Below, piece after piece: positions 17,001-24,505 of a stretch of DNA of 38,397 nt; within the stretch, counting starts at the first letter, position 1, and the number at the start of each line of letters is the position of its first letter. The translations under genes and the position numbers were made by a program. A model generated the notes under the pieces. It was not told the DNA's origin, did not search any database, and saw only the letters and a program-made list of their open reading frames with translations. The stretch covers positions 1 through 38,397 of the forward strand of contig JAFGDP010000122.1 in the NCBI GenBank assembly GCA_016932075.1, given 5' to 3'. The DNA comes from Chitinispirillaceae bacterium. Its GTDB lineage: Bacteria > Fibrobacterota > Chitinivibrionia > Chitinivibrionales > Chitinispirillaceae.

Positions 17001-17321
17001 CCCCTGATGACCCTTGACTCCATACCCGACCGCGACCGGTTCGACCTGTCGTGCGTGCGACCGGACCTGCATAACCCGTTTCACTCCGAGATCTACTGCG
17101 CCGCGCTCTTCGCGGCAGCGCACCCCTGCATGGAGATCGTGCAGCTCGTCTCTTTCGGGTGCGGGCACGACGCCGTCATCTCCGATGAGCTGGCAAGGAT
17201 CATGGGTCAGGTCTGCGGCAGGCAGCCGTTGGTCCTCAAAATCGACGAAGGGGAAGCATGGGGCGCCATCGGTATCCGTGTCCGTTCGTTCGTGGAAACC
17301 GTCCGGAGCAGGCGGCGGTAA
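14034..17321 (+). CDS. 2-hydroxyacyl-CoA dehydratase-type activase: two BadF/BcrA ATPase domains plus N-terminal part of DUF2229
   Basis: Start GTG with AAGGA upstream; 1095 residues. Two ASKHA-fold ATPase domains of the BcrA/BadF/HgdC family are present: the first begins at G-V-D-V-G-S-T-T-A-K (83-92), the second at G-I-D-A-G-S-T-T-I-K (~414-423). Each keeps the two cysteines that hold the bridging [4Fe-4S] cluster in HgdC-type activases: N-G-S-C-A-G-G-T-G and G-R-C-G-V-F in the first, N-E-A-C-S-A-G-C-G and S-R-C-T-V-F in the second. A Cys-rich stretch (C-T-G-C-A-N-R-C, then C-A-G-N-R-C) near 703-725 follows, then a DUF2229 region from ~770. The family uses ATP to push electrons into dehydratase or reductase components. 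Most relatives are single proteins of ~1400+ residues; here the rest is encoded by the next gene through a TAATG junction. Confidence 0.9.
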   Translation: MVPEKKQCSEDTVPLLSEMNPGSLPPITPMDENDMRIAVSPCADAFLVRANSLFIDESLGDVSVTGSSIPICHTRDVTGELWVGVDVGSTTAKVAVLNPAQKKVLHWRYLRHYTKQAKTVAGLLSGIHDLFPRATLKTCMCGSGAESIADMVGGCFIQEVIANSIAVTELFPSAKTCIELGGQDAKILFFRRNEASDRNELSDMRMNGSCAGGTGAFIDRMAVLLDVPIERFDKAARHGTTVFDISGRCGVFAKTDLQPLLNMGVNKDNLALSVFHAVAKQTITGLGHGMQLEPPVVFLGGPFTFNRRLIAVFAQHLGLSTEKIIVPPNPQVTVAIGAALGLGIMPPEAQKRYLGKQAVEELADGVRPVRYASQPHAQPFFRSDGEREAFRARHATTPFSARAIKQGTIQDVYIGIDAGSTTIKFVFIDGDGEVINLFYASNSGNPLDVVKKALCEMHDTYREGGCRLRVRGLGTTGYGEALMANVLGADFHTVETIAHAHAALREVPDATFVLDLGGQDMKAMRINNGVISDLFLNEACSAGCGSFIETLCLSLGIPIESVADMAFSARNPSQLGSRCTVFMNSSITTEQKNGKPIEDIIAGLCRSVIDNLFTKVIRCRNTSYLGDNIVVQGGTFKNDAVLRAFEERTTAAVVRPRHTGEMGALGIALLARDAMKARHDAESAFIGFDALRSFECIDSTYDRCTGCANRCKRTIMRFSNGTVHCAGNRCEKGNIASRPGQPSVSMRHDVPSLIRFREAALLLDYASATADLKRPGVIGIPRVLEFYNSLPFWKTLFTSLGFSVMVSPRSTQTLCGKGLRFLASDNICFPAKIAHGHVEYLIEQNVDRIFLPMMAAEPSTLADKRAVYMCPVVQGYPLVLREMNKPHMRIPCVVDTPAFNWHDEKMRRRQVIDYLFREYRIKADEARAALSKAAQALNAFRGSMETEGRRVLASIESDRGMGVILAGRPYHYDPFINHGVPEMFSSLSIPLMTLDSIPDRDRFDLSCVRPDLHNPFHSEIYCAALFAAAHPCMEIVQLVSFGCGHDAVISDELARIMGQVCGRQPLVLKIDEGEAWGAIGIRVRSFVETVRSRRR

Positions 17322-18616
17322 TGACCGGCGCACAGCGCATTGCCCCTACGCTGCCGCCGCCGTTCATCCCTGTTTTTTCCCGCGCCGACAAGAACCGGCG
17401 GGTCATCCTGGTACCCAATCTGTCCCGATCGTTCTCCTCCATCGCCGCAGCCATACTGAGAAAGCGGGGGTTTACCGCTGTCGCGCTCCCCCTGGCCGAC
17501 GACGCGGCGCAGTTTCTCGGGAAACGGCACGTGCACAACGACATGTGCTTTCCGTGCCAGGTCATTACCGGAGAAATACTCCTGTTTCTTTCTCAGACGA
17601 CCATTCCACCCGGCCGGATTGCTGTTGCCCTGACAAAAAACTGCAGGGATTGCCGTGCCGGCCAGTATCAGGTCCTGGTACGCAAGGCGCTTGACGAAGC
17701 GGGTTACCCTGAAGTCGCAATTGTCACAAGCGGAGACGATCGAAAACACATGCACCCCGGCTTCATCGTCGGTGCAGGGTCGATGCTCTCCATGCTGTGG
17801 GGCGTTGCCATTGCCGACTCGCTCGACGCCATGGTGCGCAGGACGCGGCCCTACGAACGCGAAAAAGGGACCGTCGACCGCCTGTACGAAGAGCATCTTC
17901 AACAGATAACCGCAACGTTCGAGCGCAGCGTCCACTCTAGCCTGGCCGCGCTCCGGGATGCGGTAACCGCGTTCAATGCCGTTGCACTCCATGACGGACC
18001 ACGCCGGCCACGGGCGCTCATCATAGGAGAGATCCTCTGTAATTATCATGATTCGGCGAACCGGCACCTGGTGCGCTATCTTGAAAAACACGGTATGGAA
18101 GTGCTGCTGCCCGACATGTTCAACTTTTTCTGGCGCCAGGTCATCGTTGACCGTGACGCATCAGTACGAAAGCTTGCAAAAAGGGCCGGTATGACCCGGC
18201 TCGGCGCTGAGGTGCAGGGTCTCGTGTACCGTCACGTGTTCGAAAGGGTGAGGCGGGTGTACTCCCGCTTTCGATGGTATGAAAAACGGCCCCTGATTGA
18301 TGACCTCGTACAGGACATCGACGGCCAGGTCGACCGTTCCTTTGTGGCCGGCGAGGGATGGCTCATTCCCGCGGAGATCGTGCACTACGCAAAGCACGGC
18401 GTGGCATCTTTCATCATCATTCAGCCGTTCGGATGTCTGCCGAACCAAATCACCGGCAAGGGAATCATCGCATCGCTCAAGGAGCGGTTTCCCTGTATCA
18501 CCATTCTTCCGCTTGACTACGACTACGACACGAGTATGGCGAACCTCGAAAACCGGCTCCAGATGCTGATCATGAACACCAAGCAGCGCTCCTGGAGCGG
18601 AGGGGCCGGGACATGA
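17321..18616 (+). CDS. C-terminal (dehydratase-like) half of the large activase, as a separate 431-aa protein
   Basis: The ATG at 17321 overlaps the TAA of the preceding gene by one base, so translation is probably coupled. The sequence has the features of the C-terminal part of large HgdC-type activases: H-N-D-M-C-F-P-C-Q near residue 75, N-C-R-D-C-R-A-G-Q-Y near 110, G-E-I-L-C-N-Y-H near 235, and I-I-I-Q-P-F-G-C-L-P-N-Q near 370. These Cys resemble the cluster ligands of the HgdA/HgdB dehydratase fold. It should act with the product of 14034-17321 as an electron-transfer or reductase unit; the substrate is unknown. An in-frame start upstream (17258) would lie inside the preceding gene and is less likely. 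Confidence 0.85.
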   Translation: MTGAQRIAPTLPPPFIPVFSRADKNRRVILVPNLSRSFSSIAAAILRKRGFTAVALPLADDAAQFLGKRHVHNDMCFPCQVITGEILLFLSQTTIPPGRIAVALTKNCRDCRAGQYQVLVRKALDEAGYPEVAIVTSGDDRKHMHPGFIVGAGSMLSMLWGVAIADSLDAMVRRTRPYEREKGTVDRLYEEHLQQITATFERSVHSSLAALRDAVTAFNAVALHDGPRRPRALIIGEILCNYHDSANRHLVRYLEKHGMEVLLPDMFNFFWRQVIVDRDASVRKLAKRAGMTRLGAEVQGLVYRHVFERVRRVYSRFRWYEKRPLIDDLVQDIDGQVDRSFVAGEGWLIPAEIVHYAKHGVASFIIIQPFGCLPNQITGKGIIASLKERFPCITILPLDYDYDTSMANLENRLQMLIMNTKQRSWSGGAGT

Positions 18617-19950
18617 AAATCGTTTTCATAACGCCCGCCGCGGACATACGAAAAACGTTCGGCAACCGGATCGGCAACCGGATTTACACCCGGCCCAACG
18701 CCATTACCGGCCCCTTGATTCTGGCGACCATGCTGCGCGACCGCGGCCACCGGGTAACGGTATACGAGGAGCTGTATGCCCAGGTGGACCTGCGGCAGCT
18801 CATCCACGCGGACGTCGTGGGCATATCGACCATGACCTCGACGGCGCCCCGCGCATTTGCCATCGCGGACTTTTTCAGAAGCAGAGGAATACGGGTCGTG
18901 ATCGGCGGCATGCACGCCTCGGTCGCCCCCGAAGAAACCAGCGCGCACTGCGACACGGTGGTTGCAGGAGAAGCAGAAAACGTCATCGTCGACGTCATGG
19001 AAGGGCGGCGCCGGGATGCGATCGTGCAAGCGCCGCCCGTGATGGACCTCGATACCGTGGTTTTTCCCGACTATTCGCTCCTCAAGACGCCATGCACCGA
19101 GGCCAATATCATGACCACTCGGGGGTGCCATTTCAACTGCGGTTTCTGCAGCACGTCACGCATGTTCCATCCCTATCGGGAACGCAGCGCCGGCAGCGTC
19201 ATCGAGGAGCTCGTTTACTATAAAAAGCGGGGGTTTCGTTACGTCAACTTTCAGGACGACAATTTCACGGGTAACCGGAAACGGGCCAAGGAGATCTTGA
19301 CCGCCATGATCGATCGGAAACTCATTTTCCGTGACGTCTTCTTCTTCGGACGGGCCGATATCGTGCTTGACGAAGAGCTCCTGTCGCTCCTCAGCCGCGC
19401 GCATCTGCGCTCCGTCCTGATCGGGCTGGAGAGCCTTAATCCGGCAGCAATCGAATACGTTAAGAAAAAAATCCATCTCCAACCTCTCCTGGACTTCATG
19501 CCGAGGCTCGGCAGGTACAAGATAAAACTGTTAGCCAGCCTCGTTTTGGGACTCGACACCGACACCAGGGAGCACATTCGCACCGCCGTCCACTTCTGCA
19601 GCGCCATCAACGCATTCTCACTCCAGCCTGCGGTGCTGACGCCGTTCCCGGGTACGCCGGTTTTTCAGCAGTATCAACAGGAAGGCAGGATGGTGGTAAA
19701 AAACTGGCAGTACTATGACCTGATGCATGCCACGTTCCAACCGAAAAATATGAACATTCGCGAGCTTCAAAACGAGTTTTATACCGCGTTGCGCCGGTTC
19801 TATTCGTTCAGGAAATCATTTACCATCATGCGCATGCACGGGCTTGCCGCAGGGATGAGAAGGCTCGGCCTCTGGTTTCTGTTCCTCTTTTTGCCACTGT
19901 TGAAAAAAACGGTTGATAAAAAATATTTCGCCATGCTGGAACAGCGGTAA
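18613..19950 (+). CDS. B12-binding radical SAM protein
   Basis: Residues 1-~140 form a cobalamin-binding Rossmann domain (I-T-G-P-L-I-L-A-T-M-L, V-V-G-I-S-T-M-T, V-V-I-G-G-M-H-A-S), without the D-x-H-x-x-G cobalamin-binding motif in full. The radical SAM centre is R-G-C-H-F-N-C-G-F-C (Cys ~172, 176, 179), which binds the [4Fe-4S] cluster for S-adenosylmethionine cleavage. A partial TIM barrel follows (F-Q-D-D-N-F-T-G, L-I-G-L-E-S-L), typical of Elp3/MiaB-like class B enzymes, and a C-terminal hydrophobic segment (L-W-F-L-F-L-F-L-P-L-L). It shares ATGA (18613-18616) with the previous gene, so the three genes form one operon. The reaction cannot be predicted; such enzymes often methylate unactivated carbon or alter ring structures. 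Confidence 0.9.
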   Translation: MKIVFITPAADIRKTFGNRIGNRIYTRPNAITGPLILATMLRDRGHRVTVYEELYAQVDLRQLIHADVVGISTMTSTAPRAFAIADFFRSRGIRVVIGGMHASVAPEETSAHCDTVVAGEAENVIVDVMEGRRRDAIVQAPPVMDLDTVVFPDYSLLKTPCTEANIMTTRGCHFNCGFCSTSRMFHPYRERSAGSVIEELVYYKKRGFRYVNFQDDNFTGNRKRAKEILTAMIDRKLIFRDVFFFGRADIVLDEELLSLLSRAHLRSVLIGLESLNPAAIEYVKKKIHLQPLLDFMPRLGRYKIKLLASLVLGLDTDTREHIRTAVHFCSAINAFSLQPAVLTPFPGTPVFQQYQQEGRMVVKNWQYYDLMHATFQPKNMNIRELQNEFYTALRRFYSFRKSFTIMRMHGLAAGMRRLGLWFLFLFLPLLKKTVDKKYFAMLEQR

Positions 19951-20081
19951 CACAACGCCCTCAACACTATGGGCAGTGAGACAACGAATGTGCGAATCTT
20001 ACAAATTCACGAAGACAGAACAACAGTCCACGTGCGCACCGCGTGCACGCGAGAGATCCGTCACAACACGAAAGGCTGAAT

Positions 20082-21227
20082 ATGACATTCCTTAAAACAT
20101 GTTTCCATTCTGGTATTGTGTCACTTCTTCTCATCTGCATCGGATGTGCTTTTGGAACGCGGCACGTCGCACTCAGAAATTCAACACCGGCTTGCAACGA
20201 TACGCTCCATCCCCCAAGATCACATGCCGTCTGTTTCGATGGTCTTGCCGACGTCAGGCCGGACAGCACGATTGGTCATGTGCAGAACGGTTATGGAATG
20301 CGTACTGCCAAGGTCGTTGCAGAAAACAGCGTTCCAGAATGGGTCAACAAGGAAATTGAGAACAAGCTGACACGATCAGGGTATGAGATTAAAAAGGAGT
20401 GTGATGATAGCGGCGACGCATTTGTCATTAACGGGAAAATATTAAAGGTATACACCACCGCATATATGACCTACCTTGGGGAAGTGACACTGGCTGCCGT
20501 TATTAAACTAAACCAGTCTACCTTAATTGAAAAAAAATATTCAGGCCATAAAAAAACCGGAATAAACTGGGCTGCATCACAGGAGGCTTTCAGCGACGTT
20601 CTGGAAAAATCCCTTGAAATTGCACTATCGAAATTCATAAAGGACATCGACAGCCTTGATGCCACCATACAGTATGCTGACATGCCTTCTGCCCATAATG
20701 ATACCAGTCAAACCATCGAGAAACCGGCGACAACGGCAATGGTCGTCCCCATTGAAAACAATATGTCCCAAAAAAAACATGCTCCTTCTTGCCTTGAAAA
20801 GCATGGGGGAATACTGGTTATCTCCGGCAAACGCGGTGTTTCGAGCATTAAACGCGTCCTTGATTCAATAAAACTGCAATTGACTTCACTATATAAGGAC
20901 CGATACGAAATAAATCCCTCATTATCTGGCTCTCTATGCGTGTATTTTACAATCAACAGCAACGGCACTGTCGGCGCGATTTCAATCATCCAAAACACCC
21001 TGAACGACAGCCCGATCGAAGACAAGCTGATCGAGCTTCTTTCAACAATGAAATTCAGAAAACTGACTGACAGAAGCGAAAACACGGAGGTCACCTACCG
21101 TCTTGTATTTACCGAACAGATGGCAAAAGCGTCTAAAGGCGCCATGATTGCTTTGCTGGTGGCCCTTGGATTACTATGTGTAACGCTGGCAACAATTAAT
21201 CTGGTCAATGCCAGTTCTAACCTTTAA
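20082..21227 (+). CDS. lipoprotein with YajG-like N-terminal part, TonB-C/AgmX-like domain and C-terminal membrane segment
   Basis: I choose the ATG at 20082: AAAGG precedes it and it gives a lipoprotein signal (V-S-L-L-L-I-C-I-G-C, Cys22). Residues ~40-215 resemble YajG-type outer-membrane lipoproteins (V-I-N-G-K-I-L-K-V-Y...G-E-V-T-L-A-A-V-I-K-L). Residues ~250-355 have the pattern of TonB C-terminal/AgmX-like domains (I-N-P-S-L-S-G-S-L-C-V-Y-F-T-I, then G-T-V-G-A-I-S-I-I and N-D-S-P-I-E-D). The last ~30 residues are a transmembrane helix (G-A-M-I-A-L-L-V-A-L-G-L-L-C-V-T-L-A). A lipid anchor at one end, a membrane helix at the other and a TonB-like domain just before it is an odd order. It is a single gene. 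Confidence 0.75.
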   Translation: MTFLKTCFHSGIVSLLLICIGCAFGTRHVALRNSTPACNDTLHPPRSHAVCFDGLADVRPDSTIGHVQNGYGMRTAKVVAENSVPEWVNKEIENKLTRSGYEIKKECDDSGDAFVINGKILKVYTTAYMTYLGEVTLAAVIKLNQSTLIEKKYSGHKKTGINWAASQEAFSDVLEKSLEIALSKFIKDIDSLDATIQYADMPSAHNDTSQTIEKPATTAMVVPIENNMSQKKHAPSCLEKHGGILVISGKRGVSSIKRVLDSIKLQLTSLYKDRYEINPSLSGSLCVYFTINSNGTVGAISIIQNTLNDSPIEDKLIELLSTMKFRKLTDRSENTEVTYRLVFTEQMAKASKGAMIALLVALGLLCVTLATINLVNASSNL

Positions 21228-21357
21228 GCCCTGATCGCGGCCTGCTCCTTTATTGATAGAACCGGGCGACCGGATCGGTCACCGTGAAAAAAATTGACGC
21301 ATATATGCCTCTATTCAGGTATCGACTACTTATTTTCACGGTCCGCAAAAGAGGTAT

Positions 21358-21385
21358 GGCCCGATTCCATTTTGGGAATCGGGCC
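21358..21385. terminator. perfect 11-bp stem-loop between convergent genes
   Basis: GGCCCGATTCC (21358-21368) pairs exactly with 21375-21385 across a 6-nt loop. A T-run at 21401-21405 follows after a short spacer containing a second GGCC pair. It lies between the stop of the plus-strand lipoprotein gene and the stop of the minus-strand glycosyltransferase gene, so it probably serves both. Confidence 0.6.
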
Positions 21386-21425
21386 TAGGGAAAGGCCGAT
21401 TTTTTAACTTTTCGTCTCTCGTTTT

Positions 21426-23246
21426 TCACTTTGTATCCTCCCGAAGCAGTTCATAGAGATAAAAACCGTTTCGGGCCATGACAAACTTCTTGTTCCTGAT
21501 CTGAGGGAACGGGTTTTGGTTCGAGAGCGTATCGAATTTATCATTCGCGAAAATATAGCCGATGTTTTTTTCACGAAGGTCCCGGCGCATCTCATCCGCA
21601 TTAGGATAGGACCGGTAGGCGGTGATGTACGGCACGTCGATTAGATACTCGCCGTAGTTGTATACCGGCATGACGAGTCTGCCGTCCGCGATACCGTTGA
21701 TGCGCCTGATGACCGGATACTCGGGAACCAGGGCAGTGTAGTAGGCGTCGCGCGACGCGTTGGTGGCAAAGGCGATCCACTCGCGATGATACCGTTTTAA
21801 GAAGAGCAGGACCGACAGAGCGATCATGATACCGGTCATGACCGCAAGGATGCGGCGAATGACGTTTTTTTGTGCAAGCCGTCCCAGGGTATACGGTATG
21901 AACAGAGCAGCGATCGCGAGAAGAAAGGTGCTATACCTGATGCTTGACCCGCCCTGGATAAATACCATTTCCATAAACAGTACCATTGCCCAATACCCTG
22001 CGCCGCAGAGAAGCAGGAACCGAGCATGCAGGGACACGCCGGTCAGCAGGAGAAACGGCAGTATGGCCAGGGGCAGCGGACCGAACGTGTCGCCCTGGTG
22101 CTGTCCGGGAAAAAACGAAAAGGTCCATGGTGCGGCCAGGGTACGGCCCACGGTGTTGATCAGGGCCGCCGCCACTGGATTGTCGGTACTACTGTTCATG
22201 GGCCGCGCCAGGCCCTGCCCCTGGATGGCGGTATGCCGCACGGCAAGGATGGTGCCGTTGTACGCATAGCTCTTTGCAAACCATGGCGCACCCATGGCGC
22301 CTGCAATGGTGATGATGACGATACAGGGCACCAACAGGTTTGACAAAGGTTTGCTGTTTTTTATTTTCAGGAAATGCACGAGCAGACGCAGGCAGAGCAC
22401 CGGAATGAGCAGGGCGCCGAACACCTTGGTCTGGACCGTCATTCCGGCAAACAGAGCGGCCAGGACAATCATGCGGCGGTCACCTTTTCTGATGCCGGAT
22501 TCAAGGGCATGCAGCGAAAGCAGCATCCATAATGCCTGGGCAAGGTCTACGTTACAGGTGGGAAGCCCGGCCATGACCGGCGTAAAGGTCGCAAACAGGA
22601 GCATGGCAAGCAGCACCTGCGGTCCGGAAAGAGTAAGCCATGCCCTGCCCATGGCGCCGATCCCACTGATCAGCATGACCCCCACGGAGAACGCAACGGT
22701 CTTGCAGATGATATCGTTGTTCAGGGCCATGCCTGCCATGTAGTGCATCTGGGCAAGCATGGGGTAGTCGGACTGCGCGTTGAAGTAAATATCCCAGAAC
22801 CCGCCCTCCTGCATATAGAGCTTGACCGTGGGGAGATGATACATGAGGCCGTCAAAGTCGACAGGCGGCCCCAGTCCCAGGACCGCGTAGCCGGTCATCA
22901 TGAGCGCGAGCACAGAGCAGAGCAGCGGATGGGTTTTCCAGACGCGCGGAACACGGGAAGCCTGGCGCATCAGGAACGCGGGCCAGGTCCGCAGAAACGG
23001 CACACCAGTTAAGGTACACAGCACAAGAGTTGCGATAATGACTGGTGGATGTGCCTGTCCCAGAAAACAGAGCAGCATGAGAGCGTTGCCGATACAGCCG
23101 TATCCCAGACCCATTGCACAGAGCCGTTCCAGGGAGGTTTGCGCGGACCTGCCTGTAACAAGGCGGAACAGAAGGCTCCCCATGCCTGCCCAGACGCACG
23201 CGAACCAGAAGGTCGACGCGATGGCTAGAAGAACCGGTACAGCCAT
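21426..23246 (-). CDS. GT-C-type integral membrane glycosyltransferase (PMT/ArnT-like)
   Basis: 606 residues with roughly eleven hydrophobic helices and a soluble C-terminal part of ~110 residues. The first periplasmic loop carries P-P-V-D-F-D-G-L-M-Y-H-L-P, with acidic residues where GT39/ArnT-like enzymes place the catalytic Asp, and a second loop D-Y-P-M-L-A-Q-M-H-Y. Such enzymes transfer a sugar from a polyprenyl-phosphate donor to protein or lipid on the outer side of the inner membrane. The C-terminal part (V-P-E-Y-P-V-I-R-R-I-N, Y-P-N-A-D-E-M-R-R-D-L) resembles the soluble tail of other GT-C proteins. The start overlaps the end of the small membrane-protein gene by 22 bp, so the two are co-transcribed. 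The acceptor is unknown. Confidence 0.83.
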   Translation of the reverse strand: MAVPVLLAIASTFWFACVWAGMGSLLFRLVTGRSAQTSLERLCAMGLGYGCIGNALMLLCFLGQAHPPVIIATLVLCTLTGVPFLRTWPAFLMRQASRVPRVWKTHPLLCSVLALMMTGYAVLGLGPPVDFDGLMYHLPTVKLYMQEGGFWDIYFNAQSDYPMLAQMHYMAGMALNNDIICKTVAFSVGVMLISGIGAMGRAWLTLSGPQVLLAMLLFATFTPVMAGLPTCNVDLAQALWMLLSLHALESGIRKGDRRMIVLAALFAGMTVQTKVFGALLIPVLCLRLLVHFLKIKNSKPLSNLLVPCIVIITIAGAMGAPWFAKSYAYNGTILAVRHTAIQGQGLARPMNSSTDNPVAAALINTVGRTLAAPWTFSFFPGQHQGDTFGPLPLAILPFLLLTGVSLHARFLLLCGAGYWAMVLFMEMVFIQGGSSIRYSTFLLAIAALFIPYTLGRLAQKNVIRRILAVMTGIMIALSVLLFLKRYHREWIAFATNASRDAYYTALVPEYPVIRRINGIADGRLVMPVYNYGEYLIDVPYITAYRSYPNADEMRRDLREKNIGYIFANDKFDTLSNQNPFPQIRNKKFVMARNGFYLYELLREDTK

Positions 23247-23386
23247 TCACGTATCTCTTTTAGAGGGCCGTAGGGGAACCACTTGGAAACAAACAGCATG
23301 AGGCCGAGGATAAAGATGATCACCGAATGCGCCAGGAGAATAGCCGGAGCCGGCCCGCGAAAACGGTCTGATCGGAGTTGATCCAT
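23225..23386 (-). CDS. small membrane protein preceding the glycosyltransferase
   Basis: From the ATG at 23386 the product has 53 residues: a polar start (M-D-Q-L-R-S-D-R-F-R), one membrane helix (A-I-L-L-A-H-S-V-I-I-F-I-L-G-L-M-L) and an amphipathic tail (W-F-P-Y-G-P-L-K-E-I-R-E-W-L). An in-frame ATG at 23422 exists. No family recognised. Its overlap with the glycosyltransferase gene suggests the two proteins are made together and may form a complex. Confidence 0.6.
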   Translation of the reverse strand: MDQLRSDRFRGPAPAILLAHSVIIFILGLMLFVSKWFPYGPLKEIREWLYRFF

Positions 23387-23704
23387 ACTGTACAAGCTAC
23401 AGTGCGGCAGGGATATGGTCAATAAGTTTTTATTACTATGCTACGGATTTTACATTTGCCTGCCAGAACAAGCTTTCTTGCTTTTTTACACTTTAGCTGA
23501 ATATCCAAAAAAAAAGACCCGACCGAAGGATTTGACTATTTGAACTTAATAATTCAAGATGTTTTATTTCTATTGCTATTATTCCGCTGCGGCTCTCAAC
23601 ATTTTTAACAAAAAACAATAGCCTTCCATACACATATCAATCAGTTGGATTTTAACAAGCATGCAGGGGTATAATTTTTCCATTTTTCCTTAGCAGGGTG
23701 CGTT
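23387..23704. other. AT-rich gene-free stretch
   Basis: About 320 bp with no supported gene. It is strongly AT-rich and holds small inverted repeats such as TTGAA/TTCAA near 23540. The promoter for the small membrane protein and glycosyltransferase genes should lie in its left part. Confidence 0.5.
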
Positions 23705-23878
23705 GCCTACCTGCGCCAAGGCTTGGCAGGCAGGCGAGGGGGCGAGACGCGTGCGAAGCGGAAGCGAGCACATAGCGCCGCCCCTTTGCAGGAGGGGGTG
23801 TGCCACAAGACACCGCAGTCCGGCTAAGCCGGGACGAGGAGTCTTGTGGCCAGGGGGAATCCACAAGGTGGTTCCCCC
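23705..23878. repeat. GC-rich block of consecutive hairpins (possible repeat element or structured RNA)
   Basis: Three stem-loops lie in a row: GCCAAGGCTTGGC with flanking CCTGC/AGGCAGG (23705-23734); an outer 10-bp stem (23802-23811 with 23841-23850) enclosing an inner GTCCGGC/GCCGGGAC stem (23818-23835); and an 11-bp stem with one bulge and a 3-nt loop (23853-23878). The block is sharply GC-rich against AT-rich flanks. No reading frame through it has a ribosome binding site or protein-like content. Confidence 0.6.
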
Positions 23879-23916
23879 TTCAACATAGACTTTATATCTA
23901 TGATTATAAGTGACAT

Positions 23917-24480
23917 TTAGCTTCTCGTTATGGCATAGCCAAATACGAACGATACCCGCGTGCCGGCGGGGCTTGTGGCGATCGCAAGGTTGAGCGGAAT
24001 TGAAACACCGCTGAAATCAAGGCTCTTGCCGACCGCTACAACCAGTGACGATCCGACCGGCTCCTGTTCGTCGCCAGTGTAATAACCCATTGGACCCATG
24101 CCGAATTCAAATCCAGACGGTAAACGCACCCCCATCACAAGTGAAAGGCTAGGGACCACGGTACTGTATTCGACGCCACCGATAAACGGAATCGCTTCGA
24201 TAACAAACGCCGGACCGCCGTTTTGGGGTTCCACGATCCATTCAAAATGCCAGCCGAACTGGCTGAGAAAGGGACCCATGCCGTTTTCCCTGAGTTCCCG
24301 TTGCAGTTCCTTTCCGTCAGGAATGGCGAAGGACAGTCCCATGCGCGGACCGCTGAGCCGTTTCGCACGGTACTCGAGCTTCGGCCCGTTGTACGAATCC
24401 GTTGTCTGTGAAAATCCGCCGGAGCTGAGAAGAAGCGTTGCTACTGCTGTACAAGCGATACAGGAATTGATGCGTTTCAT
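23917..24480 (-). CDS. exported protein of unknown function, possible small beta-barrel
   Basis: 187 residues with a signal peptide (I-A-C-T-A-V-A-T-L-L-L-S-S-G-G-F-S-Q). The rest consists of alternating hydrophobic and Gly-rich strands (G-L-S-F-A-I-P, V-P-S-L-S-L-V-M-G-V, F-E-F-G-M-G-P-M-G-Y-Y), ending in V-S-F-V-F-G-Y-A-I, which suggests a small outer-membrane barrel or beta-sandwich. I do not recognise a family. It follows the CsgG-like gene by 25 bp on the same strand, so the two are likely co-transcribed. A GGGAA element precedes the ATG. Confidence 0.7.
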   Translation of the reverse strand: MKRINSCIACTAVATLLLSSGGFSQTTDSYNGPKLEYRAKRLSGPRMGLSFAIPDGKELQRELRENGMGPFLSQFGWHFEWIVEPQNGGPAFVIEAIPFIGGVEYSTVVPSLSLVMGVRLPSGFEFGMGPMGYYTGDEQEPVGSSLVVAVGKSLDFSGVSIPLNLAIATSPAGTRVSFVFGYAITRS

Positions 24481-24505
24481 AATTGATTCCCTTGCTAATA
24501 GTGTA

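Noticed and set aside
23652..23888. Frames across the hairpin block (about 60-70 codons on each strand)
   Set aside because: Both strands are open because of GC bias; there is no start context, and the sequence is explained by the stems.
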